NCBI GenBank assembly: GCA_018399935.1
Contig: JAGYNP010000006.1
Location: forward strand, 1 to 5,937
Length of the DNA stretch: 5,937 bases
Source: Candidatus Moraniibacteriota bacterium
GTDB taxonomy: Bacteria; Patescibacteriota; Minisyncoccia; Moranbacterales; DUUL01
Direction: 5' to 3'
Within the stretch, counting starts at the first letter, position 1. Each line of letters opens with the position of its first letter. The translations under genes and the position numbers were made by a program. This document shows positions 1 through 5,355 of the stretch, piece after piece. A model generated the notes under the pieces. The model was given only the letters and a program-made list of their open reading frames with translations, did no database searches and was not told the DNA's origin.

Positions 1-11
1 AATTCATAGAA

Positions 12-113
12 GGAGGTTTTTTGATAGGCTTAGAGTGATAGTTTGGGGAGGGAACTTGTGAAGGATTTCGGAGATTCTTCGATAAGTTTAGAATGATAAT
101 TGTGGGGGAGTAA
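12..113. repeat. Two diverged direct copies of a ~43-bp intergenic repeat unit
   Basis: Copy A (12-54) and copy B (70-113) align with a 58-bp offset. Both read GGAG, then a T-rich stretch, GATA, TTAGA, TGATA and a G-rich end (GGGGAGGG and GGGGGAG). The first seven differences along the alignment are all transitions, which suggests decay of a once identical unit. The segment is clearly richer in G than the surrounding DNA. Copy B is preceded by GAAGGA (60-65), which can pair with TTCTTC (75-80). Each copy has a reading frame giving a similar peptide (RRRFFDRLRVIV and RRFFDKFRMIIV), but neither has a convincing start or length, so I treat them as non-coding. From memory, the core resembles an ATTCTTCG...CAGAATGACA-type repeat scattered between genes in many bacteria; I could not verify this. 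The unit may continue left of the window. Confidence 0.6.
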
Positions 114-173
114 TTTTTTCAAATTATAATTAAAAATTTTTGTTAACTTTTTAATTTTCTAAATAAATTTTTA
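114..173. other. AT-rich spacer with a 9-bp inverted repeat upstream of the nusA promoter
   Basis: This stretch has no coding potential. AATTAAAAA (128-136) is matched by TTTTTAATT (148-156) around an 11-nt loop containing GTTAAC. It could be a weak A/T-only terminator for whatever lies to the left, or an UP-element-like AT-rich tract just upstream of the -35 box at 174. No G/C pairs support the stem, so neither role is firm. Confidence 0.3.
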
Positions 174-202
174 TTGACTCTTTTTTTTATTTAGATTACA
201 CT
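174..202 (+). promoter_or_regulatory. Sigma70-type promoter for the nusA operon
   Basis: The -35 box TTGACT (174-179) is separated by exactly 17 bp from the -10 box TACACT (197-202). The -35 matches the consensus at five of six positions and the -10 at four of six. An A/T-rich tract lies immediately upstream. The start point is expected near 209, giving a leader of about 175 nt before the nusA ATG at 384. The rpsP promoter in this window has the same TTGACT box, 17-bp spacer and a TACA-T -10, which supports both calls. Confidence 0.75.
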
Positions 203-220
203 AGAAATAGTTGTAGTGTA
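197..220. promoter_or_regulatory. Inverted repeat over the nusA -10 and start site (candidate operator)
   Basis: TACACTA (197-203) is a perfect inverted match to TAGTGTA (214-220), with a 10-bp spacer. The left arm contains the whole -10 hexamer and the dyad is centred at 208/209, where transcription should begin. A repressor bound here would block RNA polymerase. The ACAC...GTGT arms recall NrdR-type boxes, but the spacing is longer than the 16-bp NrdR box, so I do not assign a regulator. It could also be chance in AT-rich DNA. Confidence 0.4.
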
Positions 221-226
221 GATTTT

Positions 227-258
227 ATTCCGGTCTTGAGCGACGGGAATTATTTTTT
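227..258 (+). terminator. Terminator-like hairpin with U-tract in the nusA leader (candidate attenuator)
   Basis: ATTCC (227-231) pairs with GGAAT (246-250) and GTC (233-235) pairs with GAC (242-244), with one G/G mismatch (232/245) and a 6-nt loop TTGAGC. The stem has eight pairs. It is followed directly by TATTTTTT (251-258). It lies only about 20-50 nt after the predicted start site, so efficient termination would yield a very short RNA and stop nusA expression. The stem is modest, so termination is probably partial or conditional. Confidence 0.5.
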
Positions 259-279
259 AATTAATAGTTTAATAATTTA

Positions 280-318
280 GTTAGATAACATTTAAATTTT
301 ACTTAAAATGTATCTAGT
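280..318 (+). promoter_or_regulatory. Long A/U-rich hairpin in the nusA leader
   Basis: TAGAT (282-286) pairs with ATCTA (312-316) and ACATTT (288-293) pairs with AAATGT (306-311), with a single bulged A at 287. Two wobble pairs extend the base (281/317 and 280/318). After an A/A mismatch, two more A-T pairs close a TTTTAC loop (297-302). No U-tract follows, so it is not a terminator. It may be a binding platform or a spacer stem. Confidence 0.4.
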
Positions 319-326
319 GAGTCAAT

Positions 327-372
327 CCCAGTTAAATAATTTTCCAAGCTTCACTTAAACGATTTAACGGGG
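327..372 (+). promoter_or_regulatory. Leader hairpin that pairs with the nusA Shine-Dalgarno-like GGGG
   Basis: CCC (327-329) pairs with GGG (370-372) and GTTAAAT (331-337) pairs perfectly with ATTTAAC (362-368), separated by one A/G mismatch (330/369). The loop is 24 nt (338-361). The 3' arm includes most of GGGG (369-372), the only Shine-Dalgarno-like element before nusA, 11 nt from the ATG. Forming the stem would hide that element. It is a weak ribosome-binding site even when exposed. Confidence 0.45.
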
Positions 373-383
373 TAATTAAAAAA

Positions 384-1916
384 ATGAGTGATCAAATAAT
401 TAAAGACGCTTCTTCATTGGGACAGTTTCATAGTGCAATTTCTCAAATTTGTGAAGAAAAAGGTTTAGATAAAAAAAGTGTAATTTCTACTATAGAATCA
501 GCATTGGCTGCTGCTTACAAAAAGGATTACGGGAAAAAAGGACAAATCATTGTTTCTCATATTAAATCAGAAAGTGGTAATGCTAAATTTAAACAGCTTA
601 AAGAAGTTGTGAATGAAAGTGTTAGGAATATGGAAGATTTGAAAAAAGTGGAAATTGATAGTGATGATTTTTTGAAAGAAGCTAATGTTAGTAAAGAAGA
701 AATTGAATCAAGGTCTTTACAATTATTAAAAGAAGACAGTGATTATTTACCAAAATTTAATAATGATAAAGATGTTTTGTTAAAAGATGCTCAAAAAATA
801 AATAAAAAAATCAAAATCGGGGATTTTTTAGAAATAAAACTTCCTTCAGAAGGGGATTATGGAAGGGTAGCTTCACAAACTGCTAAGCAAGTTATTATTC
901 AACGATTAAGAGAGGCTGAGAGAATGGCAATGTTTGATGAATATAAAAGTAAAGAAGGTACAATTATTAATGGTTCTATTCATAGAGTGGAAGGTAGAAA
1001 CGTTTATATTGATTTGGGAAAGTCAATTGGAGTTTTGTATTCTTCAGAGCAAATTCCAGGGGAATATTATAGAATTGGTCAAAGGTTAAGAGTTTATATT
1101 AAAAGAGTAGATGAAGACTCAAAAAGTTCTGGAATTACTTTGAGTAGAGCCAGTGTTGGTTTAGTAGAAAAGTTATTTGAATTAGAGGTTCCAGAAATTT
1201 TTACTAAGACTATTGAAATTAAAGCTTCTGCTAGAGAAGCTGGTAATAGGACTAAAATAGCGGTTATTTCTAATGATCCTGATATTGATCCAATTGGTTC
1301 TTGTGTTGGACAAAAAGGAACTAGAGTTCAAGCTATTATTGAAGAACTAGGTGGAGAAAGAATCGATATTATTGAATGGAGTAATAAAATTGAAAAATTT
1401 ATTTCTAATTCTTTATCTCCAGCTAAAATAATTAAGATAGAATTAAAAGAAGAAGATCGATTGGCAGTTGCTTATGTAGAAAAAGAACAGTTTTCTTTAG
1501 CTATTGGACAAAAAGGGCAAAATGTCAGATTAGCGGCTAGATTGACTGGTTGGAAAATTGATGTAGTACAAATTAAAGATGAATCAAAGAAAGAAGATGA
1601 AAAAGATCAATTAACTGACGAGGATAAATTTGAAGATAAAAAGAAAGACAACAAGGAAGTTGAAAAAGAAATAGTAGAGAAAATAGAAGAAAAAGAAGTT
1701 GCTCAAGCTAAATTAGATAAAGAGGATTCAGAGAAAAAGATTCATCAGTTAGCAAAGGGAGAAAAGACTAAAATGAAAAAGAAAAATGAAAAAGATGAAA
1801 ATAAAAAGGAAAAGGAAAAGCATTCTAATCAGCTAGTAGACAAAAAAGAAGAAATTGACAAGAAGAATGACAATCTAAAGGCCAAAAAAACTAAAAAAAG
1901 TGATAAAAAAAACTAA
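384..1916 (+). CDS. nusA: Transcription termination/antitermination factor NusA
   Basis: NusA binds RNA polymerase and nascent RNA in the cytoplasm and modulates pausing, intrinsic termination and antitermination. The 510-residue product shows the family order. Residues 1-180 are the RNA polymerase-binding N-terminal domain, with AYKKDYGKKGQI near 44-55 and the signature QTAKQVIIQRLREAER at 165-180. Residues ~188-255 are an S1 domain. KH1 (~260-345) contains GSCVGQKGTRVQ (GxxG at 309-312), and KH2 (~346-398) contains LAIGQKGQNVRLAA (GxxG at 375-378). Residues ~80-130 are a charged insertion compared with E. coli NusA, as I recall from Patescibacteria NusA. Residues ~400-510 are a low-complexity Lys/Glu tail, lysine-dominated at the end, instead of the acidic-repeat domains of gamma-proteobacteria. 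The ATG follows a weak GGGG element by 11 nt. It is the first gene of a probable operon with ppaC and tig. Confidence 0.96.
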   Translation: MSDQIIKDASSLGQFHSAISQICEEKGLDKKSVISTIESALAAAYKKDYGKKGQIIVSHIKSESGNAKFKQLKEVVNESVRNMEDLKKVEIDSDDFLKEANVSKEEIESRSLQLLKEDSDYLPKFNNDKDVLLKDAQKINKKIKIGDFLEIKLPSEGDYGRVASQTAKQVIIQRLREAERMAMFDEYKSKEGTIINGSIHRVEGRNVYIDLGKSIGVLYSSEQIPGEYYRIGQRLRVYIKRVDEDSKSSGITLSRASVGLVEKLFELEVPEIFTKTIEIKASAREAGNRTKIAVISNDPDIDPIGSCVGQKGTRVQAIIEELGGERIDIIEWSNKIEKFISNSLSPAKIIKIELKEEDRLAVAYVEKEQFSLAIGQKGQNVRLAARLTGWKIDVVQIKDESKKEDEKDQLTDEDKFEDKKKDNKEVEKEIVEKIEEKEVAQAKLDKEDSEKKIHQLAKGEKTKMKKKNEKDENKKEKEKHSNQLVDKKEEIDKKNDNLKAKKTKKSDKKN

Positions 1917-1961
1917 AAAATTAAAGAAAAGAAATAAAGATAATCATTAATAGATGGAATA

Positions 1962-2942
1962 ATGAAAAGCATTATAGGACATCGTAATCCTGATACAGAT
2001 ACAGTGTGTAGTGCTATTGCTTATCAGGATTTATTAAAAGCTAAAAATGTTAAAGCTAAAGCTTTTACTTTAGGTGAAATTAACAATGAAACTAAATTTG
2101 TTTTAAACAAATTTAAATTTAAATCTCCTGGTATAATTAAAAATTTACCTCAAAGTTCAGAAATAATTTTAGTTGATCATAATGAAGAAGATCAAAGTAT
2201 TGAAAATTTTAATGATTTAAATGTAGTAGAGATAATAGATCATCATAAAGCTAACATTCAAACTGATAAGCCGATAAGAATTCATATAGAACCTTTGGGA
2301 TCTTCTTGCTCGATTATTGCTAAAAAATTTATAGCTAATAATATTAAAATTTCTAAAAAAATTGCTTCAATATTAATTGCTGGAATTATTTCGGATACTT
2401 TGTATTTTAGATCACCAACTACTACCGAAAAAGATAAAGATTTAACAGAAAAATTGAATAAAATAGCTAAAATTGAAGATTTAGAAATTTTTAGTATGGA
2501 AATGTTTGATGCTAAAAGTGATGTTAAAGATTTAACTACTGAAGAAATAGTAAGGTTGGATTATAAAAAGTTTAATTTTTCTGGACATAAAATTGGAATT
2601 GGAGTAATGGAAACAACAAATAAAAAATTTGGTTTAGAAAGAAAAGAAGAAATTTTAAAAATCTTGAAAAAAATTAAAAAAGATGATAGAATAGAAGCTG
2701 TTTATTTTTCAGTGATTGATATTTTAAAAGAAGAAAATTATACTTTTTTTTCAGGAGATAGAGAAAAACAACAGTTTATTGAGATTTTTGGTTCCAAAGA
2801 ACAAGATAGTATCTTATATAATAAGGGGTTAGTTTCTAGAAAAAAAGAAGTTGTCCCTCGGTTTGAAATTTATTTCAAAGAAATTGATTCTAAAAATAAT
2901 TTTGTTCGTGATTATAAAATTAGTGATAAAAAGAATGTCTGA
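1962..2942 (+). CDS. ppaC: Manganese-dependent inorganic pyrophosphatase (family II, DHH)
   Basis: This cytoplasmic enzyme hydrolyses pyrophosphate to two phosphates, which pulls nucleic-acid synthesis and tRNA charging forward. The 326-residue protein has all hallmarks of family II. The N-terminal DHH domain starts with GHRNPDTDTVCSAIAY (metal ligands H7, D11, D13), followed by DH at 72-73, DHH at 93-95 and D145 in ISDTLYFRSPTT. The C-terminal DHHA2 domain contains a substrate lysine in DYKKF (~202) and SRKKEVVP (292-299), with R293 and K294 expected to bind phosphate. No CBS regulatory domains are present. Length is slightly above the usual ~310 because of a short charged C-terminus. The start is fixed by the GH motif six residues in; only a weak GATGGA precedes it. 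It lies 45 nt after nusA and 31 nt before tig, so co-transcription is likely. It ends in TGA, the only TGA stop here. Confidence 0.95.
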   Translation: MKSIIGHRNPDTDTVCSAIAYQDLLKAKNVKAKAFTLGEINNETKFVLNKFKFKSPGIIKNLPQSSEIILVDHNEEDQSIENFNDLNVVEIIDHHKANIQTDKPIRIHIEPLGSSCSIIAKKFIANNIKISKKIASILIAGIISDTLYFRSPTTTEKDKDLTEKLNKIAKIEDLEIFSMEMFDAKSDVKDLTTEEIVRLDYKKFNFSGHKIGIGVMETTNKKFGLERKEEILKILKKIKKDDRIEAVYFSVIDILKEENYTFFSGDREKQQFIEIFGSKEQDSILYNKGLVSRKKEVVPRFEIYFKEIDSKNNFVRDYKISDKKNV

Positions 2943-2973
2943 GAGATGTCTTATTAAGAATTAAAAAGTTTAA

Positions 2974-4296
2974 ATGTCTAAAAAAAACGAAGCTAAATTT
3001 GAAATGAAAAAAATAGCTAATTCTGAGGTTAAATTAGAAATGAAATTATCAGCGAAAGCTTTTGGAGAAATTATTAAAAAAGTAGCTAATAATTTGGCTA
3101 AAACTACTAAAATTGATGGTTTTAGAAAAGGAAAGGTTCCTTTTGATGTAATCAAGAAAGCTGTCGGAGAAGATAGGCTTTTGCAAGAAGGAGCCGAAGA
3201 AGCCATAAAAAAATATTATGTTGATTATGTAATGGAAAATAAAATAGAAGTTATTGGTCAGCCAAAAGTAGAATTTAAAAAAATTGCTTTTGAAAATGAT
3301 TTAGAAGCGGAGATTACGGTTGCAATTTTACCAGAAATTGTTTTAAGTGATAAATGGAAAGATGATACTGCTAAAATTAACAAGAAAAACAATCAAAAAG
3401 AAACTAAAATTAATAATGCTGAAATACAGAAAGAATTAGAAGTTTTAGCTAGTCAAAGAGCTAAAATTAGCACTGTTGATAGAGATGCTCAAAAAACTGA
3501 TCAAGTTCAGGTTGATTTTGAGGCCTTGAAGGATAATGTTGCCTTAGAAGGTGGTTCTGCTAAAGATCATACCTTAATCATTGGAGAAGGGAAATTTATT
3601 CCAGGTTTTGAAGATAACTTAATTGGAATGAAATCTGGAGAAGTTAAGGAATTTGAATTAACTTTTCCTGAAGACTATCATGCTAAACATTTAGCGGGGC
3701 AGAGAGTTATTTTTAAAGTAGTAATGAAAAATGTTCAACAAAGAGAAGTACCAGAATTGAATGATCAATTTGCTAAAAGTGTTGGTAAGTTTAAAACTTT
3801 AAATGAAATAAAAGAGAATATTAAAAAAGGTTTAAAAGAGGAGAAGGAAAAACAATTAAAGCAAAAATTACATATGGAGATTTTAGATAAATTAATAGAA
3901 AAATCTCAAATTGAAATTCCAAAAGTTTTAATTGATATCGAAATAGATAAAATGAATATGGAACTAGATGGTCAGTTGGCTCAAATGGGTTTGGATAAAA
4001 ATAGTTATTTAAAACAGGTTGGAATTACAGCTAATAAATTGGAAAATCAATGGAGAGAGAAAGATGCTCCAAAAAGAGTAAAAGCAGCTTTGATTCTTAG
4101 ACATGTATCTAAAGAAAATAAATTGCAACCAAAGTCTAAAGATATTCAAGAAAGAGTTAATCAAGTAATGCAACACTATCAAATGATGTCTCAGGGCAAA
4201 AAGAATAAAGATATTGATGTTCAAAGAATTTACAACAACATCAAGAATGAAATGACCAATGAGATGACTTTAGATTATTTAATTGGCATTAAATAA
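2974..4296 (+). CDS. tig: Trigger factor, ribosome-associated chaperone and peptidyl-prolyl isomerase
   Basis: Trigger factor docks at the ribosomal exit tunnel and holds nascent chains. The 440-residue product has the three-part family layout. Residues 1-~130 are the ribosome-binding domain with the signature GFRKGKVP at 49-56. Residues ~175-255 are an FKBP-type isomerase domain, with GEGKFIPGFEDNLIGM and FPEDYHAKHLAG. Residues ~256-440 are the helical SurA-like substrate-binding C-terminus, beginning REVPELNDQFAKSVG. A lysine/asparagine-rich linker (131-150) joins the first two parts. Length is usual for the family. The start is uncertain: Met11 (position 3004) aligns better with the typical first residue of trigger factors, and neither ATG has a Shine-Dalgarno. 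The gene follows ppaC by 31 nt and appears to end the nusA operon. Its neighbour clpP is a common partner of tig in bacteria. Confidence 0.95.
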   Translation: MSKKNEAKFEMKKIANSEVKLEMKLSAKAFGEIIKKVANNLAKTTKIDGFRKGKVPFDVIKKAVGEDRLLQEGAEEAIKKYYVDYVMENKIEVIGQPKVEFKKIAFENDLEAEITVAILPEIVLSDKWKDDTAKINKKNNQKETKINNAEIQKELEVLASQRAKISTVDRDAQKTDQVQVDFEALKDNVALEGGSAKDHTLIIGEGKFIPGFEDNLIGMKSGEVKEFELTFPEDYHAKHLAGQRVIFKVVMKNVQQREVPELNDQFAKSVGKFKTLNEIKENIKKGLKEEKEKQLKQKLHMEILDKLIEKSQIEIPKVLIDIEIDKMNMELDGQLAQMGLDKNSYLKQVGITANKLENQWREKDAPKRVKAALILRHVSKENKLQPKSKDIQERVNQVMQHYQMMSQGKKNKDIDVQRIYNNIKNEMTNEMTLDYLIGIK

Positions 4297-4450
4297 GAAA
4301 ATATAAAATTAATTTTTGATGAAAAGGTTAACAAATTAAAAATGTTTAATTTTTAGTTTGTAATAATTTATTTTAACCTATTTGTTAATAGGTAGGCAAT
4401 CTAAAGTTTGTATTTTGTGTTTTAAATTAATTTATTAAATTAATTTTGTT
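4297..4450. other. tig-clpP intergenic region with overlapping inverted repeats
   Basis: The 154-bp gap holds no reading frame. TTAACAAAT (4328-4336) is a perfect inverted match to ATTTGTTAA (4380-4388). Two smaller hairpins overlap these arms: AAATTAAA/TTTAATTT (4333-4340 and 4345-4352, loop AATG) and ACCTATT/AATAGGT (4376-4382 and 4387-4393, loop TGTT). The long-range pairing and the small hairpins exclude each other. I see no convincing terminator after tig. The best promoter guess, TTGGCA (4283-4288) with TAAAAT (4304-4309), has a short 15-bp spacer and is weak. Whether clpP has its own promoter or is read from the tig transcript is undecided. Confidence 0.35.
4424..4446. promoter_or_regulatory. 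23-bp perfect dyad just upstream of the clpP start codon
   Basis: Two copies of AAATTAATTT (4424-4433 and 4437-4446) flank ATT. Because each copy is itself a palindrome, the whole block is a dyad with 11-bp arms around the T at 4435. It is equally a direct repeat of TTAAATTAATTT with a 13-bp period. It ends 4 nt before the ATG of clpP, where a Shine-Dalgarno would normally sit. It could be an operator or a structured or unstructured ribosome entry region. It does not match the CtsR heptad or the CIRCE element. Confidence 0.4.
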
Positions 4451-5023
4451 ATGTTAATTCCAACCGTAGTAGAAAAAACTAATTTTGGGGAAAGGGCTTA
4501 TGATATTTATTCAAGGCTATTAAAGGAGAGAATTATATTTTTAGGAACAGACATTGATGATCAGGTAGCTAATTCAATTATTGCTCAATTGCTTTTTTTG
4601 GGTTCTCAAGATTCTAATGAAGAAATTAAGATTTATATCAATTCTGGAGGAGGAAGTGTTTCGGCAGCTTTAGCTATTTATGATACAATGCAACATGTCA
4701 AACCAAAAGTTTCAACTATTTGTGTTGGATTGGCAGCTTCAGCAGCAGCGATTTTATTGGCTTCAGGTACCAAAGGAAGAAGGTTTTCTTTGCCGAATAG
4801 TGAAATTATGATTCATCAAGTTATGGGGCAAGTTGGTGGTCAGGCCACTGATATTGAAATACATGCTAAACATATTCTTGCGACTAAGGATAAACTGAAT
4901 AAGATTTTATCTCAACATACGGGGCAACCAATCAAAAAAGTCAAAGAAGATATGGAGAGAGATTATTTTATGAGTGCTGAAGAGGGAAAGGAGTATGGAG
5001 TAATTGATAAAATAATAAATTAG
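4451..5023 (+). CDS. clpP: ATP-dependent Clp protease proteolytic subunit ClpP
   Basis: ClpP is the serine protease chamber that degrades proteins fed by AAA+ unfoldases such as ClpX. The 190-residue product aligns over its whole length with bacterial ClpP, opening with IPTVVEKTNFGERAYDIYSRLL. The catalytic triad is complete: Ser97 in GLAASAAA, His122 in MIHQ and Asp171 in ERDYFMSAEEG. Two usual residues differ: the oxyanion-region motif is NSGGGSV (64-70) where NSPGGSV is typical, and Met after the catalytic Ser is Ala. There is no propeptide or signal sequence. The conserved N-terminus fixes the ATG, yet no Shine-Dalgarno precedes it. It lies downstream of tig as in many bacteria, but no clpX follows; the next gene is rpsP after a long gap. 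No clear terminator is seen after the TAG stop. Confidence 0.96.
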   Translation: MLIPTVVEKTNFGERAYDIYSRLLKERIIFLGTDIDDQVANSIIAQLLFLGSQDSNEEIKIYINSGGGSVSAALAIYDTMQHVKPKVSTICVGLAASAAAILLASGTKGRRFSLPNSEIMIHQVMGQVGGQATDIEIHAKHILATKDKLNKILSQHTGQPIKKVKEDMERDYFMSAEEGKEYGVIDKIIN

Positions 5024-5292
5024 TTGAAAAGTTTAAAAGGTTAAAATTTTGTGTAAAAATTTACTAGAAAATATTCTCAGGTATTTTTTGTTGATGGGTA
5101 AGGAATTGTTTAAATAATCTTGAATAAAATGATTGATTTTCTCTTTTTGTCTATCATGTAGAGAGATGGTTTTTAAAAATAAATTGGTTTTATTTAAATA
5201 TTTTTAAATGCATTATTTAATTAAATAATTAGTTGTTTATTGCATTTTTGATAAACAAAACTTATTTAAGAATATTAAAGATTCTAATTATC
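5024..5292. other. AT-rich clpP-rpsP gap without genes
   Basis: Together with the rpsP promoter and leader this makes 332 bp between stop and start. I see no reading frame, tRNA or known RNA motif, and no trace of clpX. A marginal stem CTATC/GATGG (within 5151-5169) precedes a T-run and might be a poor clpP terminator. The part from 5206 to 5258 carries several perfect inverted repeats, listed separately. Confidence 0.5.
5206..5258. repeat. Cluster of palindromes upstream of the rpsP promoter
   Basis: ATTATTTAATTAAATAAT (5212-5229) is a perfect 18-bp palindrome. It is flanked by AAATGCA (5206-5212) and its inverted match TGCATTT (5241-5247). A second hairpin, TTGTTTAT (5233-5240) with ATAAACAA (5251-5258), places that TGCATTT in its loop, so the two structures exclude each other. 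The block ends 34 bp before the rpsP -35 box. It could hold an operator or be the 3' end structure of the clpP transcript. A/T bias makes chance matches likelier. Confidence 0.4.
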
Positions 5293-5321
5293 TTGACTAA
5301 AACCTTTTTTTAACTTACAAT
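5293..5321 (+). promoter_or_regulatory. Sigma70-type promoter for rpsP
   Basis: The -35 box TTGACT (5293-5298) and -10 box TACAAT (5316-5321) are separated by exactly 17 bp; each matches the consensus at five of six positions. The start should fall around 5327-5329 in GGGTA, leaving an untranslated leader of roughly 27-29 nt that is A/T-rich and has no Shine-Dalgarno. With the terminator at 5835-5863 this makes rpsP a single-gene transcription unit. Confidence 0.8.
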
Positions 5322-5355
5322 TAATGGGTATTATACACTTTAATTTAAATTTTAT

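Larger units (their letters stand above)
209..383 (+). promoter_or_regulatory. Structured 5' leader of nusA (candidate cis-regulatory RNA)
   Basis: About 175 nt separate the predicted start of transcription from the nusA start codon and contain no reading frame worth reporting. Three consecutive hairpins can be drawn by hand: 227-250 followed by a U-tract, 280-318, and 327-372. The order (early terminator-like hairpin, middle stem, final stem covering the only Shine-Dalgarno-like element) is what is expected of a leader controlling both read-through and translation. Autoregulation by NusA or an RNA-binding partner is a reasonable inference, because NusA acts on hairpin-dependent pausing and termination. 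I recognise no known riboswitch or T-box signature. No ligand or protein can be named from sequence alone. Confidence 0.45.

Noticed and set aside
2..58. Possible C-terminal fragment of an upstream protein (...RRRFFDRLRVIV...) ending in TGA
   Set aside because: The same peptide pattern reappears in the second copy in another frame, so it reflects the DNA repeat and not a conserved gene end.
197..220. NrdR box at the nusA promoter
   Set aside because: The ACAC/GTGT arms are similar, but the NrdR box is a 16-bp contiguous dyad and this one has longer spacing; nusA is also not a ribonucleotide reductase gene.
2940..2957. Recoding of TGA as glycine or tryptophan, since ppaC ends in TGA
   Set aside because: No in-frame TGA occurs in any of the five genes although glycine is frequent, and ppaC is full length at this TGA; read-through would add only five residues.
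2970..3206. 78-codon open frame on the minus strand opposite tig
   Set aside because: It lies entirely across the well-supported trigger factor ribosome-binding domain and has no family resemblance; it is a shadow of the A-rich sense strand.
4009..4224. 71-codon open frame on the minus strand inside tig
   Set aside because: It is hydrophobic only because it is the complement of lysine-rich codons, and it overlaps the conserved C-terminal domain of trigger factor.
4307..4450. CIRCE or CtsR operator before clpP
   Set aside because: Neither the TTAGCACTC half-site nor the GGTCAAA heptad repeat is present.
5133..5157. Promoter candidate TTGATT with TATCAT in the clpP-rpsP gap
   Set aside because: The -10 is good but the spacer is only 13 bp, and a far better promoter sits at 5293-5321.
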